From NCBI GenBank assembly GCA_029098165.1, contig JAQXNU010000186.1:1-43156 (forward strand): DNA of 43,156 nt, given 5' to 3'. The notes below the pieces were generated by a model that was not told the origin of the DNA, ran no database searches, and was given only the letters and a program-made list of their open reading frames with translations. Both the position numbers and the translations under genes were made by a program. The DNA comes from Clostridiales bacterium (GTDB taxonomy: Bacteria; Bacillota; Clostridia; Lachnospirales; Lachnospiraceae). Positions 27,847 to 39,899 of this stretch are shown here, piece after piece; position 1 is the stretch's first letter, and every line of letters starts with the position of its first letter.

Positions 27847-30489
27847 TTATTTACTAAATTCAGTAGACATAAATCCTATGATCGCGTAACATAGGATTGT
27901 AAATTTAGTTATAAAATCTTGATGGTTATCTTCTAGGAAAGACAGATCTCCATCTTTACTGGCTAACTCTAGGGAAAGAGCGAGATCTGAAAGTCCTCTT
28001 GCACCAATGGTGACGAGTGAAGACTTCATGGCATGAATTAAAACGCAATAAAGGGATAAGTCGTTATCAAAGAAGGCTTTTTTTAATTCACCCATTTGAT
28101 GCAAACCATCATTGCAAAATAGTTCTAACAAATCGAAATAAGAATTCCAATTTCCATTACAATTGGCAACTCCATACTCCCAGTCAATGGAGTAGATTTC
28201 AGCAAAGTATTTGAAAAATTCAGGTCGTTGGTCCTTTGCTTTATATGTTCTCGTATTTGGCGTAGTGGGGTTATTGATGGATAGCCATTTATCTAAGATT
28301 TTATTAAGGCCATTTAGTTGCATTGGTTTACTTAAATAATCATCGAATCCAGAAGATAGAAACATCTTTTCTGCACCAATGATTGCGTTGGCAGTTAACG
28401 CAATGACTGGAACTGTCTCACAGTATTTGAAAGGAAGTTTACGAATTTCCTTCAATGTCTCGATTCCGTCCATTTCGGGCATCATATAATCAAGAAAAAT
28501 GATATCATAAACATTCATAGCTGCTAGTTCCAGCGCTTTTTTACCAGATGTAGCCATATCGATATTTATGCCATACAAGTCTAACAGACCGTGCGCTACC
28601 TGAAGGTTTACGGTATTATCATCAACAATTAATACAGAATACTGTTCGTTTGTTGATTTCGTAAGTTTTGGTGGAGTAGTGGTTTTGGTCGACTTAACAG
28701 TGTGATCTTCGTGGGAAACTTTTTGTGGGAGACGTATGGTAAAAGTACTTCCCATATTCAACTCACTTTCCACAGAGATGCTGCCGCCAAGTGTTGTAAC
28801 GATCTTTTCACAGATTGCTAATCCGAGTCCACTTCCTTCGGTTGGATTCCTTTTTGTGTCATTGACCCGTTCAAAGGAATCAAAAATACGTTTCTGATCT
28901 TTTTTCGAGATACCGATCCCGGTATCTGTGATTTGAAAGACTAATGTGATCTTGTCTAGATAATCACTTACATTATCAGGAGAGGTACAGGAAAGATGGA
29001 TACTACCTTGATTCGTAAACTTTACGGCATTATTTAGAATATTGATTAGTACTTGTCGTAATCGAGTCTCATCCCCGTATAAGTATTTCGGAAGATCCTG
29101 TTGTACTTCCACTTGCAACATAACGGGTTTTTGTGCTAATTTCACACTGATGATATTGATGACATCCTGGACTACGGTTGTCAGCTTATATTCGGATATG
29201 GAGAATTTAAGCTTTCCAGATTCGATTTTAGAGAAATCGAGAATATCATTGATCATTTTTAGCAGAGTTGTACCGGCGGTTTTAATGCTTAATAACGTAC
29301 CTTTCTCCTGGGTTCCGATTTTTTGATTCAGTAAGATGTCTGTGGAACCTAGAATTGCATTGAGAGGGGTACGAATCTCATGTGACATGTTAGTGAGAAA
29401 GATGCTTTTGGCTCGATTCGCATTTTCCGCTTGTTCTCTCAACTGAATCAGATTCTCCATATGAATCTGACTTTGTGTGATATCAAAGACCCAGGCAGTA
29501 TAGCCTACAACGGTCTGTTTATGTAATACTTCTGTAATCTGAGTATGATAATAATGGCCATAACGCTGAAATTCCATAGGTCGCTTATGGGTGAATAGAC
29601 CATATAAGTTTGGTGAGATATCGTAAAGATAAGTATTACGATCCACGTTGGATAACTCGGGAAAAAGGCGGCTTGCGGCTGGGTTATAATCTAAAATCTG
29701 AAAATCATTATCGATGATGATCAGAGCCTCTTCCATTGTATCAAAGACATTATCTCGTGCAGTATGCAGGATATCAAATAACTGATGGTGATAAATGGAG
29801 GTTAACAGAAAGATTGCTGTAAATGAGTAACTTGCATTGATCGGATTGTATTCTCGAAAGATTCCAGTGGACCACAGGATGAAAGTGATACATGGAATAA
29901 AACACGCAGCAAGAAAGTTATGCTCCAATTCTCTTTTTGGTATATTCAATGTATAGTAATGATGAAAAACAGTATAAATGACATAGACATTTAAGATCAC
30001 GTTCTCTATCATGTAAAAATAAAAGAAATTGCCATATTTAACAATGGCATGAGGAAAGAGTCCTTCTTCTACATATTGAATGGATGTAACATAAAAATGA
30101 TTAGGGTATTTGGTCAAAACGATGGTTAGTATAAAAAAATTATATAAGACCAATAGAAGGGTGCTTTTTACATTTACCTTTTGGTTATAGTAAACTTGTA
30201 AGAATAACATGAAAAAGAAGTTAACAAAGGCAAACCCAAAATGCTGGAACTTTTGAGCGACCATTATAACATCCACGGAATGAGTGGTTAATTCAGTAAT
30301 ATAACCATAAGATTGAATCATGGTTCCAACAATAAATAAGGCAAAGCAAATGGCACCGTGAAATGGCTTACGGAGCAAGATGATTGGTATGATAATAAAA
30401 CCAAGCAATATAACTAGTATCTGTATGAATAAGATAAAATGATACATTCCAATCCCCCATATCAAAATGGCTGTTAAACAATAGTACAT
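27847..30489 (-). CDS. Hybrid sensor histidine kinase (N-terminal multi-TM, PAS, HisKA, HATPase, receiver, Hpt)
   Basis: Seven or so TM segments, MSHEIRTPLNAILGS, GTGLGLAI-type G-box GSGLGLAICEKIV, SVLIVDDNTVNLQVA...DIIFLDYMMPEMDG, C-terminal Hpt LIHAMKSSLVTIGARGLS. Confidence 0.93.
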   Translation of the reverse strand: MYYCLTAILIWGIGMYHFILFIQILVILLGFIIIPIILLRKPFHGAICFALFIVGTMIQSYGYITELTTHSVDVIMVAQKFQHFGFAFVNFFFMLFLQVYYNQKVNVKSTLLLVLYNFFILTIVLTKYPNHFYVTSIQYVEEGLFPHAIVKYGNFFYFYMIENVILNVYVIYTVFHHYYTLNIPKRELEHNFLAACFIPCITFILWSTGIFREYNPINASYSFTAIFLLTSIYHHQLFDILHTARDNVFDTMEEALIIIDNDFQILDYNPAASRLFPELSNVDRNTYLYDISPNLYGLFTHKRPMEFQRYGHYYHTQITEVLHKQTVVGYTAWVFDITQSQIHMENLIQLREQAENANRAKSIFLTNMSHEIRTPLNAILGSTDILLNQKIGTQEKGTLLSIKTAGTTLLKMINDILDFSKIESGKLKFSISEYKLTTVVQDVINIISVKLAQKPVMLQVEVQQDLPKYLYGDETRLRQVLINILNNAVKFTNQGSIHLSCTSPDNVSDYLDKITLVFQITDTGIGISKKDQKRIFDSFERVNDTKRNPTEGSGLGLAICEKIVTTLGGSISVESELNMGSTFTIRLPQKVSHEDHTVKSTKTTTPPKLTKSTNEQYSVLIVDDNTVNLQVAHGLLDLYGINIDMATSGKKALELAAMNVYDIIFLDYMMPEMDGIETLKEIRKLPFKYCETVPVIALTANAIIGAEKMFLSSGFDDYLSKPMQLNGLNKILDKWLSINNPTTPNTRTYKAKDQRPEFFKYFAEIYSIDWEYGVANCNGNWNSYFDLLELFCNDGLHQMGELKKAFFDNDLSLYCVLIHAMKSSLVTIGARGLSDLALSLELASKDGDLSFLEDNHQDFITKFTILCYAIIGFMSTEFSK

Positions 30490-30525
30490 TAAGAGTATTG
30501 TTAACAGCCACTTTATGTTATGTCA

Positions 30526-33500
30526 TTACTTATCTGATGTATTTGCTTTCAAGTTTTTGTTAGCAGTTGAAAGCATAAGTTTGATACGATTTAACTGGTT
30601 AACCTCACTAGCACCTGGATCGTAGTCAACAGCAACAATATTGGAGTGAGGATATTGATTACGTAACTCTTTGATAACCCCTTTACCAACGATATGGTTT
30701 GGTAAACAGGCAAATGGTTGGGCACATACAATGTTAGGTACATCGGAATGAATTAACTCTATCATCTCAGCAGTTAAGAACCATCCTTCGCCTGTCTGAT
30801 TACCAATGGATACAATCGGTTCCGCAAGCTTGGCAAGTTCATCGATATGCTTAGGAGCTGTAAAATGACGGCTTTCGTCAAAGCACTTTCTAGCTTCTTT
30901 TCGTGCCCATTCTAAAAATTTAATGATTACATTATTATATGTGACATCCAATCTGCTTTTACCTAGGAACTCATGTTTGAAGTCTGCATCGTAGGAACAA
31001 TACATAAAGAAATCAAGCATGTCAGGCATAACGGCTTCAGCACCTTCGGATTCGAGCAAGTCAACAAGATAGTTATTTGCAGATGGAAGGAACTTAACAA
31101 GAATCTCACCAACGATACCAACTCTTGGTTTCTTTAAAGTTTCATCGATTGGCAATTCATCAAATTCGCGTATGATTCCACGAATATTTCTTTTGAATTC
31201 ACTCCATTTACCGTTCTGAACTGATTTCTGGCAGATTGCAACCCATTTCTCATGAAGTTTATTCGCAGAACCTTTTTCCAACTCGTATGGACGCATGCGG
31301 TACAGAACTCTCATAAAGACATCACCATATACAAGTGCTTGTACGGCGCGGGTAACTAAGGAATAGTTGATTTTAAATCCCGGATTCTTTTCTAGTCCGG
31401 AAGTGGAAATAGAAATAACCGGTATTTGTTCCATGCCAGCCTTTTTCAGAGCACGACGGATGAATCCGATGTAATTCGTAGCACGGCAGCCACCGCCAGT
31501 CTGAGTAATGAATACACCAACTTTATTTAAGTCATACTTGCCGGATAATAACGCGTCCATAATTTGACCAACGACAATTAAGGAAGGATAGCAGGCATCA
31601 TTGTTTACATATTTCAAACCGACATCAACCGCTGCTTTATCATTCTTTCCAAGAATTTCAACGTTATATCCACAGGATTGCATTGCAGGACCAAGAAAAT
31701 CAAAGTGAATTGGTGACATCTGTGGAGCAAGGATCGTAAAGTCTTTTTGAGCCTTCATCTCTTTGGTAAAGAGAACTCTATTATGGGCAGGTGAAGTGAT
31801 GTTGGTCGGAATGTGCTTACGTTCACGGTCTTTTACAGCGGATAAAAGAGAGCGAATACGGATTCGGGCAGCTCCAAGGTTATTAACTTCATCAATCTTT
31901 AATACCGTGTAAATCTTACCAGCAGTTGATAGGATATCATTAACCCCATCGGTTGTAACAGCATCGAGACCACAGCCAAAGGAGTTTAACTGGATCAACT
32001 GAAGGTTAGGCTGTGTACGAACGTAGGATGCTGCTGCATATAAACGGGAATGATACATCCACTGATCAACAACGATTAAAGGACGTTCTACTTCACCAAG
32101 ATGTGAAATACTATCTTCGGTCAATACCGCAACTCCATAGGAGTTAATTAATTCTGGAATACCATGATTGATTTCAGGATCTACATGATATGGACGTCCG
32201 GCAAGGACAATACCCATACGTCCAGTCTGTTTTAAATATTCCATCGTTTCCTCGCCCTTTTTACGCATGTCCTGACGTGCTTTTGCAAGTTCTAACCATG
32301 CATCGTGAGCAGCAGACTGAATCTCATTCGCAGGAATATGATTATTCTCTGTAAAGTAAGATATTAAACGCTTCGTGACGATCTCTTCACTTTCAAAGGA
32401 TAAGAAGGGATTTTGATACGTAATATCATCCGCCTTTAATTCTTCCACATTGTTTTTGATATTCTCACCATATGAAGTTACAATCGGACAATTGTAGTGA
32501 TTACCGGTATTCGATATCTCTTTACGTTCGTAAGGAACACAAGGATAGAAGATATATTTTATACCATGCTGTAATAGCCACATAATATGTCCATGTACAA
32601 TCTTCGCAGGGTAACATTCGGACTCACTAGGGATGGATTCAATACCTAATTCATAAATCTTACGTGTGGATATCGGAGATAATTCCACATGATATCCAAG
32701 CTTTGTGAAGAATGTATGCCAGAATGGATAATTCTCATACATATTAAGAACTCTCGGAATACCGACGGTACCTCGCTTAGCAACTTCCTTTGTCAATGGT
32801 TCATAACCAGTATAACGTTTTAACTTATAGTCAAAAAGGTTAGGGATGTTGTCTTTATTTTTCTCTTTACCAAGAGCTTTCTCGCAACGGTTACCAGAGA
32901 TAAAACGACGGTTGCCAGAGAATTTATTGATTGTAAGGAGACAATTGTTGGTACATCCTTTACATCTTGTCATGCTGGATTCGAATTTAAGTTCATTGAT
33001 CTGATCGATCGTAAGCATCGTAGTTTCCTGGTTTTCATAGTGTTCTCTAGCAATTAAGGCTGCACCGAAAGCACCCATGATACCAGCGATATCAGGACGA
33101 ATTGCATCAACACCAGCAATGTTTTCAAAGCTTCGTAGAACAGCATCGTTATAGAACGTACCACCCTGAACAACGATATGATTACCTAAATCTTTCGGGT
33201 CAGCAATCTTAATAACCTTATATAATGCATTCTTAATAACGGAGTAAGCAAGACCAGCACTGATATCCGCAACCGTTGCACCTTCTTTTTGTGCCTGTTT
33301 TACTTTAGAATTCATAAATACCGTACAACGAGATCCTAGATCAATTGGATTCTTTGTGAGTAATGCAATTTTAGCAAAGTCAGCGACCTCATAGTTTAAG
33401 GACTTCGCAAAAGTCTCAATAAAGGAACCACAACCGGAGGAACAGGCTTCATTCAGCTGAACAGAATCAACGGTACCATTTTTTATTTTGATACATTTCA

Positions 33501-34776
33501 TATCCTGACCGCCAATATCTAAGATACAGTCAACGGCTGGATCAAAGAAAGCGGCTGCATAATAGTGAGCAACAGTTTCTACTTCGCCTTCATCTAATAA
33601 TAAAGCGGATTTGATCAAAGCTTCACCGTAACCTGTAGAGCAGCTTCGAACAATGCGAACTCCAGGTGGAAGTAAAGAATAAATCTCTTTAATTGCTTTG
33701 ATCGTTGTCTTTAATGGACTACCATTGTTGTTACTATAGAAAGAATACAATAGAGAGCCATCTGTACCTACAAGAGCCGCTTTGGTTGTTGTAGAACCAG
33801 CATCGATTCCTAAGAAACAGTCGCCTTGATAATCGGCAAGTGAAGCTTTTTTGACCGTATGTACATTATGACGGTCAAGAAACTGCTGATAATCTGCTTC
33901 ACTTTCGAAGAGAGGTTTCATACGGTTTACTTCAAAGTCTAATGTAATTCCATCATTTAAAAGATCAGAAAGAGCTTTTAATGATGTCTGCACTTTTTCA
34001 TCTGCATTTAAGGCAGAGCCTACAGCTGCGAATAAATGAGAATGATTTGGTGCGATAATATGTTCTTCAGTTAAATTTAATGTTCGAATAAATGTATTCT
34101 TTAATTCCGAAAGGAAATGAAGTGGACCGCCTAGGAAGGCTACATTTCCACGAATTGGTTTACCACAGGCAAGACCACTGATTGTCTGGTTAACAACTGC
34201 TTGAAAGATAGAAGCAGCTAAATCCGGTTTTGTAGCACCTTCATTAATTAATGGCTGAATATCTGTTTTTGCAAAAACCCCGCATCGAGCAGCAATTGGG
34301 TAAATAGCCTGATACGACTTGGCATATTCATTCAAACCGGAAGCATCCGTTTTCAATAAGGTTGCCATTTGGTCAATGAATGATCCAGTTCCACCTGCAC
34401 AGATACCATTCATTCGCATTTCCATTCCATGAGTGAAATAAATAATCTTTGCATCTTCACCACCAAGTTCGATTGCAACATCTGTTTGTGGTGCATAATC
34501 GTTGAGTGCAGTAGAAACAGCAACAACCTCTTGGACAAATGGAACATTTAAGTGTTTAGAAATCGTTAATCCTCCGGAACCTGTGATTACTGGAGATACC
34601 ATAAGATTACCGACTTTATCTTGTGCTTTTATTAATAAATTTGCTAATGTCGCTTGAATATTTGCAAAGTGACGCTCATAATCGGAAAATATTATTTCAT
34701 GTTGTTCATTTAAGATTGCGACTTTGACCGTCGTAGAACCTATGTCGATACCAAGCGTATAATTTAAGTTGGACAT
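30526..34776 (-). CDS. Large 2-hydroxyacyl-CoA dehydratase activase-like fusion (two BadF/BcrA ATPase domains plus DUF2229-type and HgdB-like regions)
   Basis: Two ASKHA repeats: [15 protein letters not shown]...[12 protein letters not shown] and [15 protein letters not shown]...[12 protein letters not shown]. Then CKGCTNNC...[15 protein letters not shown] and [14 protein letters not shown]. Confidence 0.9.
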   Translation of the reverse strand: MSNLNYTLGIDIGSTTVKVAILNEQHEIIFSDYERHFANIQATLANLLIKAQDKVGNLMVSPVITGSGGLTISKHLNVPFVQEVVAVSTALNDYAPQTDVAIELGGEDAKIIYFTHGMEMRMNGICAGGTGSFIDQMATLLKTDASGLNEYAKSYQAIYPIAARCGVFAKTDIQPLINEGATKPDLAASIFQAVVNQTISGLACGKPIRGNVAFLGGPLHFLSELKNTFIRTLNLTEEHIIAPNHSHLFAAVGSALNADEKVQTSLKALSDLLNDGITLDFEVNRMKPLFESEADYQQFLDRHNVHTVKKASLADYQGDCFLGIDAGSTTTKAALVGTDGSLLYSFYSNNNGSPLKTTIKAIKEIYSLLPPGVRIVRSCSTGYGEALIKSALLLDEGEVETVAHYYAAAFFDPAVDCILDIGGQDMKCIKIKNGTVDSVQLNEACSSGCGSFIETFAKSLNYEVADFAKIALLTKNPIDLGSRCTVFMNSKVKQAQKEGATVADISAGLAYSVIKNALYKVIKIADPKDLGNHIVVQGGTFYNDAVLRSFENIAGVDAIRPDIAGIMGAFGAALIAREHYENQETTMLTIDQINELKFESSMTRCKGCTNNCLLTINKFSGNRRFISGNRCEKALGKEKNKDNIPNLFDYKLKRYTGYEPLTKEVAKRGTVGIPRVLNMYENYPFWHTFFTKLGYHVELSPISTRKIYELGIESIPSESECYPAKIVHGHIMWLLQHGIKYIFYPCVPYERKEISNTGNHYNCPIVTSYGENIKNNVEELKADDITYQNPFLSFESEEIVTKRLISYFTENNHIPANEIQSAAHDAWLELAKARQDMRKKGEETMEYLKQTGRMGIVLAGRPYHVDPEINHGIPELINSYGVAVLTEDSISHLGEVERPLIVVDQWMYHSRLYAAASYVRTQPNLQLIQLNSFGCGLDAVTTDGVNDILSTAGKIYTVLKIDEVNNLGAARIRIRSLLSAVKDRERKHIPTNITSPAHNRVLFTKEMKAQKDFTILAPQMSPIHFDFLGPAMQSCGYNVEILGKNDKAAVDVGLKYVNNDACYPSLIVVGQIMDALLSGKYDLNKVGVFITQTGGGCRATNYIGFIRRALKKAGMEQIPVISISTSGLEKNPGFKINYSLVTRAVQALVYGDVFMRVLYRMRPYELEKGSANKLHEKWVAICQKSVQNGKWSEFKRNIRGIIREFDELPIDETLKKPRVGIVGEILVKFLPSANNYLVDLLESEGAEAVMPDMLDFFMYCSYDADFKHEFLGKSRLDVTYNNVIIKFLEWARKEARKCFDESRHFTAPKHIDELAKLAEPIVSIGNQTGEGWFLTAEMIELIHSDVPNIVCAQPFACLPNHIVGKGVIKELRNQYPHSNIVAVDYDPGASEVNQLNRIKLMLSTANKNLKANTSDK

Positions 34777-35058
34777 ATGTAACCTCGCCTTTTCTTATTA
34801 TAATCGTGTAAAAACATTGGAATTAGGACATAACTATTTATAGGAAGACCTAATTCTACCAATTACTAATTATACGACACAGTTAAGTTAAGTTCAACAA
34901 AAGAATTTATAAACAAAAGAAAAAACTGTATTTAATAGGAACGAACTACCAGAAAAGGCCATATGATTATAATGAATAAGTGTATCTAATCATTTGTCAT
35001 CATACGTTAAGCAGGTTATTTCATTTAGCGTAAGATGTACGAATATAGAAGGGACAGT

Positions 35059-35418
35059 ATGAACTACCAGAATTGCAATGGGATAATCTATGTTATTAAG
35101 CCAGGGGATACGCTTTATAAGATCAGTCAGCGTTACGGAATCCCTACAGCCAAATTATTACGAGCAAATCCTAATATGAATATCTACAATTTACGTATTG
35201 GTGATAAGATATGTATTCCTACTGGTGGAAACGTGACTCTTGACCAGATACCTGAACAAACAAATTATTATACAGTAGGCGAGAGTGAATCGATAAAGAC
35301 GGTTATGGAGCGTACCAATATGAAGTTTGCAGAACTGGTTTCCCTGAATCCATTAAATACTCTGATATTAAAGCCAGGTTCAGAGATTGTGACAAAAACC
35401 GAGGTTAATGATCAGTAG
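35059..35418 (+). CDS. LysM domain protein
   Basis: IIYVIKPGDTLYKISQRYGIPTAKLLRANPNMNIYNLRIGDKICIP; second weaker repeat YYTVGESESIKTVMERTNM. Confidence 0.9.
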   Translation: MNYQNCNGIIYVIKPGDTLYKISQRYGIPTAKLLRANPNMNIYNLRIGDKICIPTGGNVTLDQIPEQTNYYTVGESESIKTVMERTNMKFAELVSLNPLNTLILKPGSEIVTKTEVNDQ

Positions 35419-35429
35419 ACCTTAAAGGG

Positions 35430-35472
35430 GCTGTTGCGGAAGAAGATCTTAGTCCGCAGCAGCTTCTTTTTT
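35430..35472 (+). terminator. Rho-independent terminator
   Basis: gctgttgcgga ... tccgcagcagc followed by ttctttttt. Confidence 0.88.
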
Positions 35473-35501
35473 GTGTTATTTTACTATTCTTGAATTTGAA
35501 C

Positions 35502-35548
35502 TTACACAGATTTTACATAATTACATTTATATTTTACCTAAATTATAC
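35502..35548 (+). promoter_or_regulatory. Candidate Pho box cluster upstream of pstS
   Basis: Direct repeats TTACAC (35502), TTACAT (35513), TTACAT (35521), TTACCT (35534), TTATAC (35543). Confidence 0.5.
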
Positions 35549-35639
35549 CAGTGGATGATAGTTTGTAAAATTTGTATATGTTAAATTGAGGGTGTGAAGG
35601 AAATAGATAAAAACGAATAGGGAAAAGGAGAATGGAATT

Positions 35640-36530
35640 ATGAAAATCAAGAATTTTGTAAAGAAAGCATTCGTAGTTACATGTTGCATTTCTATGATGG
35701 GGGCAATGTTATCTGGATGCGGTAAGAAAGATGATAAAACAGTAGAGGAGAATAAAACGGTAGAGACAAATAAAACAACAGAAGACAAAAAACTTACAGG
35801 TACGATTACAATGGTAGGTTCTACTTCCATGGAGAAACTTGCGTTAGCAGTTGCTGAAGATTATATGGCAAAGAATAGTGGCGTAACTGTAAATGCGGAA
35901 TTCGTTGGATCAGGTGCAGGGATTGAAGCGGTGATTAATGGAACTGCAAACATCGGTAATTCTTCCCGTAACTTAAAAGAGGAAGAAAAAGCAGCTGGAG
36001 CTGTTGAAAACATCGTAGCAATCGATGGAATCGCAGTGGTAGTTAACAAAGCAAATACAGTGAAGGCAGTAACCAAAGATCAGTTAGTAGGAATTTATAC
36101 AGGAACGATAAAAAACTGGAGTGAACTTGGTGGAAACGATTCGCCAATCGTAGTGATTGGTAGAGAATCCGGTTCAGGTACAAGAGGAGCATTCGAAGAA
36201 ATCTTAAAAGTCGAAGATCAATGTGTATATGCGAATGAGTTAGATAATACAGGTGCAGTTATGGCGCAGGTAGCTGCAACAGAAGGAGCAATCGGTTATG
36301 TTTCTCTTGATGTTGTTGATGATACCGTGAATGCATTAGCATACGATGGAGCCGATGCAACTGCTGAAAATGTAAAAAGTGGTATATATTCCTTATCAAG
36401 ACCTTTTGTTATGGCAACGAAAGGGGAAATTACTGAACAAAGTGAATTAGTGCAAGCATTCTTTGATTACCTAAAATCAGAGGAAGGCAAGGCAATCATT
36501 CAACAAGTTGGTTTAGTAACTGTAGATTAA
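35640..36530 (+). CDS. pstS: Phosphate ABC transporter substrate-binding lipoprotein
   Basis: Lipobox MLSGCGKK; ITMVGSTSMEKLALAVAEDY...EFVGSGAGIEAVINGTANIGNSSRNL...IGRESGSGTRGAFEEI. Confidence 0.97.
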   Translation: MKIKNFVKKAFVVTCCISMMGAMLSGCGKKDDKTVEENKTVETNKTTEDKKLTGTITMVGSTSMEKLALAVAEDYMAKNSGVTVNAEFVGSGAGIEAVINGTANIGNSSRNLKEEEKAAGAVENIVAIDGIAVVVNKANTVKAVTKDQLVGIYTGTIKNWSELGGNDSPIVVIGRESGSGTRGAFEEILKVEDQCVYANELDNTGAVMAQVAATEGAIGYVSLDVVDDTVNALAYDGADATAENVKSGIYSLSRPFVMATKGEITEQSELVQAFFDYLKSEEGKAIIQQVGLVTVD

Positions 36531-36555
36531 TTCTTTTATCTTAGAAAGGCCAAAT

Positions 36556-37515
36556 ATGAAATTAGAGAAGCCTCAATCAAAACAAGAATCAATTACAAAA
36601 AGCTATCAAACCAGAAGCGCAGACCGTATTGAGAAAATCGCACAGAGAATCTTTACGGTCTGTGCCTTCGTAGCCGTTATTGCAGTAGCTTCTATTACAC
36701 TTTATATGATCATTAAGGGAGTACCTGCAATCTTTCAAGTCGGTTTGACAGAAATTTTATTTGGGACTGTATGGAAACCTTCAGCAGCCGATCCTAGCTT
36801 TGGTATTTTATATGTAATCTTAACTTCCATCGTCGGTACGACCATGGCAATTCTCATAGGGGTTCCAATCGGAATCGGAAGCGCTATCTTTTTAACAGAA
36901 ATTGCAGGAAAACGTGTAGCCGCAATCATTCAACCTGCAGTAGAGTTATTAGCAGGCATACCTTCAGTGATTTATGGCTTACTTGGTATTATAATCTTAA
37001 ATCCTCTCATGTACAAATTGGAGTTAGTGATCTTTAAAGACTCGCCTATGCATCAGTTTACAGGAGGAGCAAACTTGATTTCTGCAATCTTGGTTCTGGC
37101 AATTATGATTCTGCCTACGGTGATCAGTATCAGTTCCTCTGCCATACGTGCGGTGCCCGTTCAATTAAAGAATTCCTCCTTAGCTTTAGGAGCAACTAAG
37201 ATGCAGACGATTATAAGAGTGATTCTGCCCGCAGCAAAATCAGGTATCATAACTGCAATCGTACTAGGAATTGGACGTGCAATTGGAGAAGCAATGGCAA
37301 TCAGTCTTGTTAGCGGTTCTGTTGTAAACATTCCTTTACCATTTAATTCGGTGAGATTCCTTACAACGGCTATCGTAAGTGAAATGTCCTATGCTAGTGG
37401 TACTCATAAAGATGTATTATTTACCATTGGTCTTGTATTGTTTATCTTTATTATGATTATCAACCTATCGTTAAATCGAATTCTAAAGAAGGGAGAGAAA
37501 GCAAATGGAGCATGA
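36556..37515 (+). CDS. pstC: Phosphate ABC transporter permease
   Basis: GTTMAILIGVPIGIGSAIFLTEIAG...LLAGIPSVIYGLLGIII...LGIGRAIGEAMAISLVSGS. Confidence 0.96.
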   Translation: MKLEKPQSKQESITKSYQTRSADRIEKIAQRIFTVCAFVAVIAVASITLYMIIKGVPAIFQVGLTEILFGTVWKPSAADPSFGILYVILTSIVGTTMAILIGVPIGIGSAIFLTEIAGKRVAAIIQPAVELLAGIPSVIYGLLGIIILNPLMYKLELVIFKDSPMHQFTGGANLISAILVLAIMILPTVISISSSAIRAVPVQLKNSSLALGATKMQTIIRVILPAAKSGIITAIVLGIGRAIGEAMAISLVSGSVVNIPLPFNSVRFLTTAIVSEMSYASGTHKDVLFTIGLVLFIFIMIINLSLNRILKKGEKANGA

Positions 37516-38425
37516 ATTTAGACAAGAAGATCAGCAAAGGGCTTGGAAACATAATAGCATTTGTCAAAAAAGACATCGTCCAACAGATAAGATTTTGACT
37601 TGTCTAATGTATTTAAGTGCAGGTATTGCAATCTCAATCTTTGCTGGAATTGTCGGATATGTATTTTATCGTGGAGCAAGTCAGGTAAACTGGCAGTTTT
37701 TAACGAAAGCTCGTAGTGCTTTAACTCAAACAGAAGGCATCGCAGGGAATATCATTAATACGTTATATATTGTAGTCCTTACGTTATTGATCGTAACTCC
37801 GATTGGAATTGGTGCTGCAATCTATTTAAATGAATATGCGAAACCTGGGAAACTTGTTCGAATGATTGAATTTACAACGGAAACGTTGAGTGGTATTCCC
37901 TCCATCATCTTCGGTTTGTTTGGTATGGTGTTTTTTGGAATTACGTTGGGATTATCCTATTCTTTGTTGACTGGTGCCTTGACCTTAAGTTTAATGGTAC
38001 TTCCTTTGATCACTCGCAATACGCAGGAGGCTTTAAAAACAGTGCCACAAAGTTACCGTGATGGCGCTTTGGGGATGGGGGCTACAAAATGGCATATGAT
38101 TCGTACCATCCTATTGCCTTCTGCAATGCCTGGGATTCTTACAGGAGTTATTTTGTCGGTTGGGCGTATTGTAGGGGAGTCAGCCGCCTTACTATTTACG
38201 GCGGGCAGTGGATACTACTTGCCAAAACTAGGGGAATATGGAGAGGGTTTAATACAAAAAATTATGGAATCCGGTGGTACACTTACAATTGAACTATATC
38301 TTAGCATGAGCAAAGCCAAATATGACATCGCTTTTGGTATTGCCGTTGTTCTTTTAGTTATTGTGTTTGCAATCAATATTCTTACCAAAGTATTAGCCAA
38401 AAGATTTGATGTAAATAGAAAGTAG
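37505..38425 (+). CDS. pstA: Phosphate ABC transporter permease
   Basis: [47 protein letters not shown]...[17 protein letters not shown]. Confidence 0.96.
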   Translation: MEHEFRQEDQQRAWKHNSICQKRHRPTDKILTCLMYLSAGIAISIFAGIVGYVFYRGASQVNWQFLTKARSALTQTEGIAGNIINTLYIVVLTLLIVTPIGIGAAIYLNEYAKPGKLVRMIEFTTETLSGIPSIIFGLFGMVFFGITLGLSYSLLTGALTLSLMVLPLITRNTQEALKTVPQSYRDGALGMGATKWHMIRTILLPSAMPGILTGVILSVGRIVGESAALLFTAGSGYYLPKLGEYGEGLIQKIMESGGTLTIELYLSMSKAKYDIAFGIAVVLLVIVFAINILTKVLAKRFDVNRK

Positions 38426-38433
38426 GAGAGTTA

Positions 38434-39192
38434 ATGAGTAAAACAAAAATCGATGTAAAACATTTGGATTTATATTATGGAGCAAATCATGCGTTAAAAA
38501 ATATCAATATGGAGATAAAAGAGAATGCAATCACTGCATTTATTGGCCCTTCAGGATGTGGAAAGTCTACATTCTTAAAGACGCTAAATCGCATGAATGA
38601 TTATGTGGATGGAGCAAAAATCACAGGAGAAGTTTCGTTGGATGGTGAAAATATCTATGGAAATCGTGTGGATACAACGTTGCTTCGAAAAAAGGTTGGT
38701 ATGGTATTTCAGCAACCAAATCCTTTCCCAATGAGCATATATGATAATATTGCTTATGGTCCAAGAATTCATGGAATAAAGTCAAAATCAGAACTAGATT
38801 CGATTGTGGAAGATAGTTTACGTGGAGCAGCATTATTTGATGAGGTAAAAGACCGTTTGAAAAAAACGGCATTAGGGTTATCCGGTGGTCAGCAACAGCG
38901 TTTATGTATTGCGCGTGCATTAGCAGTACAACCAGAAGTATTACTAATGGATGAACCGACTTCAGCGCTGGATCCAATCTCAACGTTAAAGATTGAGGAT
39001 CTCATGAACGAACTTAAGAATAAGTATACGGTTGCAATCGTGACACATAATATGCAACAGGCAACCCGTATTTCAGATTATACTGCATTTTTCTTAGTAG
39101 GAGATATGGTGGAATTCGCTCCAACTGAGAATCTATTTACAAGGCCAAAGGACAAACGAACAGAAGATTATATTACCGGACGTTTTGGTTGA
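38434..39192 (+). CDS. pstB: Phosphate ABC transporter ATP-binding protein
   Basis: [18 protein letters not shown]...[19 protein letters not shown]...[24 protein letters not shown]...[33 protein letters not shown]. Confidence 0.98.
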   Translation: MSKTKIDVKHLDLYYGANHALKNINMEIKENAITAFIGPSGCGKSTFLKTLNRMNDYVDGAKITGEVSLDGENIYGNRVDTTLLRKKVGMVFQQPNPFPMSIYDNIAYGPRIHGIKSKSELDSIVEDSLRGAALFDEVKDRLKKTALGLSGGQQQRLCIARALAVQPEVLLMDEPTSALDPISTLKIEDLMNELKNKYTVAIVTHNMQQATRISDYTAFFLVGDMVEFAPTENLFTRPKDKRTEDYITGRFG

Positions 39193-39209
39193 TAGGGAGG
39201 TAAGATTAT

Positions 39210-39872
39210 ATGACATCAAGAGTAAGTTTTGATAACGAATTAGCAATTCTAAATGAAAATTTGACTGAAATGGGAATGTTAATTGAAGGTGCTATTGATA
39301 AAGTAATACAGGCATTTAAAGACGAAGATGGCTCATTAGCAAAAGAAATCATCCAAGGAGACCGAACAATCAATGATATGGAACGTGCGATTGAAGCAAG
39401 ATGTTTATCACTGATCCTTCGCCAGCAGCCGGTTGCACGTGATCTTCGTATTGTCACTACTGCACTTAAGGTAGTTACTGATATGGAGCGAATTGGAGAT
39501 CATGCAGCGGATATTTCGGAACTAATCCTGCGTAATGACTTTAAAAGTAACTTTGAACTAGTACAGGCAATTCCTAAGATGGCCGAAGTAGCCAAAAAGA
39601 TGGTTCATAAAGCCATAGAAGCATTTATTCACTGTAGTATAGAAGAGGCGAAGGATACGAAGAAGATGGATGATCAGGTAGATGCATTATTCAATACAGT
39701 GAAGCAGTCTGTCATTGATGCAATGAAGAATCATGGAGATAATGCAGACTGTTATATTGACGTATTAATGATTGCGAAATATATGGAGCGAATTGGGGAT
39801 CATGCAGTAAATATATGTGAATGGACAGAGTTCCATGAAACAGGAGCGGTAAATAATATTAGGATTCTATAG
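39210..39872 (+). CDS. phoU: Phosphate signalling protein PhoU
   Basis: Two PhoU repeats including QQPVARDLRIVTTALKVVTDMERIGDHAADI and MIAKYMERIGDHAVNICEW. Confidence 0.97.
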   Translation: MTSRVSFDNELAILNENLTEMGMLIEGAIDKVIQAFKDEDGSLAKEIIQGDRTINDMERAIEARCLSLILRQQPVARDLRIVTTALKVVTDMERIGDHAADISELILRNDFKSNFELVQAIPKMAEVAKKMVHKAIEAFIHCSIEEAKDTKKMDDQVDALFNTVKQSVIDAMKNHGDNADCYIDVLMIAKYMERIGDHAVNICEWTEFHETGAVNNIRIL

Positions 39873-39899
39873 CAAAGTCTTAGTAGATAGGATAATGAA

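Noticed and set aside
36735-36929. Minus-strand ORF within pstC
   Set aside because: Antisense to a well-conserved permease CDS; no supporting signals.
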